Positions 6,036-7,386 of a DNA stretch of 7,386 nucleotides are shown piece by piece. The position numbers and the translations under genes are program-made. Position 1 is the stretch's first letter. Each line of letters starts with the position of its first letter. The notes under the pieces are model-generated. The model had not been told where the DNA came from. It did not search any database and was given only the letters and a program-made list of their open reading frames with translations. Location of the stretch: NCBI GenBank assembly GCA_030597775.1, contig JAUVRF010000078.1, forward strand, positions 1 to 7,386, written 5' to 3'. This DNA comes from Methanobacteriota archaeon (GTDB taxonomy: Archaea > Thermoplasmatota > DTKX01 > GCA-020343715).

Positions 6036-7133
6036 ATGGATAAGAGAGCGAAATTGCAGGACGAAGGGCCTGCTGCTGGTGGAGGCGGTGCTCCGGCACC
6101 CCAGAAACCCGCAGGCGCTCCGCCGGCGAAGCCAGCCCCAAAGGCTGCACCCCGACCTGCCCCAAAGGCAGGCGGCGCTACGCCGGAGGAGATATCCTTC
6201 GTGGCAAACTCGGTCAAGGCCATTCTCGGTGAGGTCTCCAAGGCCATCATCGGGAAGCATGAGGTGATGACCAAGGTAGCCATCGGAATACTAGCGAACG
6301 GGCACATCCTCTTCGAGGACTTCCCCGGCCTTGCAAAGACCTTGATGGCAATGACCTTCGCGGACTGTCTGGGTTGCACTTTCAAGCGCATCCAGTTCAC
6401 TCCTGATCTAATGCCTACGGACATCACTGGGACGTACATCTACGACGAGAAGGACAACGAGTTCAAGTTCAGGCCTGGCCCGATCTTCACCAACATCCTC
6501 CTCGCCGACGAGATCAACCGTGCGCCCCCGAAGACCCAGGCGGCACTTCTCGAGGCAATGCAGGAGCGCCAGGTGTCGATCGAGGGTGTGACGCACAGGT
6601 TGCCACGCCCATTCATCGTGCTTGCGACCCAGAACCCCATCGAGCAGGAGGGAACCTATCCCCTGCCCGAGGCCCAGATCGACAGGTTCATGATGAAGAT
6701 GTCCGTCGGTTACCCGAATCGTGCCGATGAGAAGGAGATCCTCATCCGCCGTGAGCTGCGGCGGAAGGACGAGGTCGACGTCGAGGTCGTGTGCTCGCCC
6801 GAGAAGATCATCCAGATGCAGACCATAATCGAGAAGGTCCACGTGGACCCGGCGATCATGACCTACATGGTCGAGATCGTGACCCGGACCCGTGAGGACC
6901 CCCGTGTACTGGTCGGAGCGTCCCCCCGTGGCTCGCTGGCCCTCTTCAAGCTCTCCCGCTCTCGCGCGGTGATCTTCGGCCGCGACTACATCATTCCGGA
7001 CGACATCAAGGCCATCGCGCACGCTGGACTGCACCACAGGCTGATCTTGAAGCCCGAGCCCCGCATCCGCGGTGTCCTGGCCCAGGATATCCTGAACAAG
7101 ATCCTTGCCGAAGTGCCTGTGCCCGCGGTGTAG
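6036..7133 (+). CDS. moxR: MoxR-family AAA+ ATPase
   Basis: 365 residues, cytoplasmic. MoxR ATPases are hexameric chaperone-like AAA+ proteins that remodel or activate partner proteins, usually with a von Willebrand A or DUF58 partner. The sequence shows a family-type Walker A, DFPGLAKT (95-102), a Walker B with DEINRAPPKTQAALLEAMQE (D158, E159), sensor 1 in LATQNP (N200), an arginine-finger region QIDRF (R217) and sensor 2 in GASPRGS (R298), followed by the helical lid and the usual GVLAQDIL end. The first 48 residues are an unusual Ala/Pro/Gly/Lys-rich, probably disordered extension before the core. ATG 6036 is the only sensible start. It follows the DUF4350 gene by 64 bases and precedes the DUF58 gene by three. 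Stop is TAG, in frame with the next ATG. Identification is very secure; its substrate is inferred to be the membrane proteins encoded just upstream. Confidence 0.97.
   Translation: MDKRAKLQDEGPAAGGGGAPAPQKPAGAPPAKPAPKAAPRPAPKAGGATPEEISFVANSVKAILGEVSKAIIGKHEVMTKVAIGILANGHILFEDFPGLAKTLMAMTFADCLGCTFKRIQFTPDLMPTDITGTYIYDEKDNEFKFRPGPIFTNILLADEINRAPPKTQAALLEAMQERQVSIEGVTHRLPRPFIVLATQNPIEQEGTYPLPEAQIDRFMMKMSVGYPNRADEKEILIRRELRRKDEVDVEVVCSPEKIIQMQTIIEKVHVDPAIMTYMVEIVTRTREDPRVLVGASPRGSLALFKLSRSRAVIFGRDYIIPDDIKAIAHAGLHHRLILKPEPRIRGVLAQDILNKILAEVPVPAV
6114..6186 (+). repeat. Imperfect direct repeats in the moxR Pro/Ala-rich region
   Basis: GGCGCTCCGCCGG (6114-6126) recurs with one change at 6174-6186, 60 bases later, and GCCCCAAAGGC occurs at 6135-6145 and 6159-6169, 24 bases apart. 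Both spacings are multiples of three. They encode PAPKA-type repeats in the N-terminal extension, a stretch that could expand or shrink by slippage. Confidence 0.5.
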
Positions 7134-7136
7134 AAC

Positions 7137-7386
7137 ATGTGGACCAAGAAAGGTTGGCTGTACCTCAGCCTAGGGGTAACCCTGGTTTTCGTGGCCCTAG
7201 TGGTCCGAAGTACGGCTCTTATGGTGCTGGGCGTAATGCTCCTCGCCACTATCTTGGTCACCCAGTTCTTCTCCCGCCTTGGGAAGATAGCCAGCATGCG
7301 ACAGTTGTCCTCGGAGAAGATCTTCGAGGACGGTGTTATCACGGTGGACCTGGCCCTTGTCAACAAGGGTGGTAGAACTGGCTTCC
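7137..7386 (+). CDS. DUF58 family membrane protein, N-terminal part (runs off the window)
   Basis: 83 codons are visible, open to the right edge. ATG 7137 lies three bases after the moxR stop, so the two are almost certainly cotranscribed. Two adjacent hydrophobic segments (about 6-23 and 26-45) form a membrane hairpin, split by R24. They are followed by MRQLSSEKIFEDGVITVDL (54-72) and LVNKGGRTGF, which is the start of the beta domain typical of DUF58 proteins (R-x-L-S, then E-x-G, then a hydrophobic strand ending in N-x-G). DUF58 proteins carry a von Willebrand A-like domain later in the chain and are the standard partner of MoxR; that part lies outside the window. No clear ribosome binding site is seen, so translational coupling with moxR is likely. 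The assignment rests on topology, the short beta motif and position. Confidence 0.85.
   Translation, partial: MWTKKGWLYLSLGVTLVFVALVVRSTALMVLGVMLLATILVTQFFSRLGKIASMRQLSSEKIFEDGVITVDLALVNKGGRTGF

Noticed and set aside
6318..6341. Walker A that lacks the first Gly and has Ala for the third (DFPGLAKT)
   Set aside because: This form is normal for archaeal MoxR proteins; Lys and Thr are intact, so it is not a sign of a dead ATPase.
4898..6439. A 513-codon open frame on the minus strand crossing two genes
   Set aside because: It runs across the DUF4350 gene, the intergenic gap and the start of moxR, shows the same shadow composition and has no recognisable motif.
7139..7375. A 78-codon open frame in another frame at the right edge
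   Set aside because: It is out of frame with the DUF58 start at 7137, which encodes a membrane hairpin and the family's beta motif, and it shows no sensible protein pattern.

Overview
The window looks like a piece of an archaeal chromosome. The organism is GC-rich, with short AT-rich gaps holding TATA-like elements, frequent AGG arginine codons, and extracellular proteins full of Asn-X-Ser/Thr sequons. This fits the Thermoplasmatota (for example Methanomassiliicoccales-like or uncultured relatives), but the lineage is inferred from style and not proven. All five genes lie on the + strand. No rRNA, tRNA, CRISPR array or mobile element was seen.

Layout. Bases 1-675 are the 3' part of thyX (flavin-dependent thymidylate synthase), a housekeeping gene that is probably a separate transcription unit. 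Bases 676-902 are non-coding and hold a good archaeal TATA box, a Shine-Dalgarno-like motif and two 18-bp inverted repeats of identical geometry (6-bp arms, 6-bp spacer). From 903 to the right edge runs a four-gene cluster. The first gene (903-4664) encodes a secreted, membrane-anchored giant: signal peptide, Pro-rich linker, about seven Ig-like beta repeats, a MAM/jelly-roll-like domain inserted in the second repeat, one membrane segment and a cytoplasmic DUF4129-type tail. The second (4730-5971) encodes a DUF4350-like protein with two membrane segments, an EF-hand-like loop and a cytoplasmic tail. The third (6036-7133) encodes a MoxR-family AAA+ ATPase. The fourth (7137 to the edge) is the start of a DUF58 protein, separated from moxR by one amber stop and one codon, in the same frame.

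How they may work together. MoxR ATPases, DUF58 proteins, DUF4129 proteins and DUF4350 proteins are known to cluster in bacteria and archaea, often with a transglutaminase-like membrane protein. Here the DUF4129 module is joined to a long, probably N-glycosylated adhesin-like ectodomain. The inference is a cell-surface machine in which cytoplasmic MoxR with DUF58 acts on the cytoplasmic tails of two membrane proteins that display large outer domains. The least ordinary points are that fusion, the interrupted Ig repeat with a seemingly permuted jelly roll, the in-frame amber junction between moxR and the DUF58 gene, and the paired palindromes in the cluster's promoter region.
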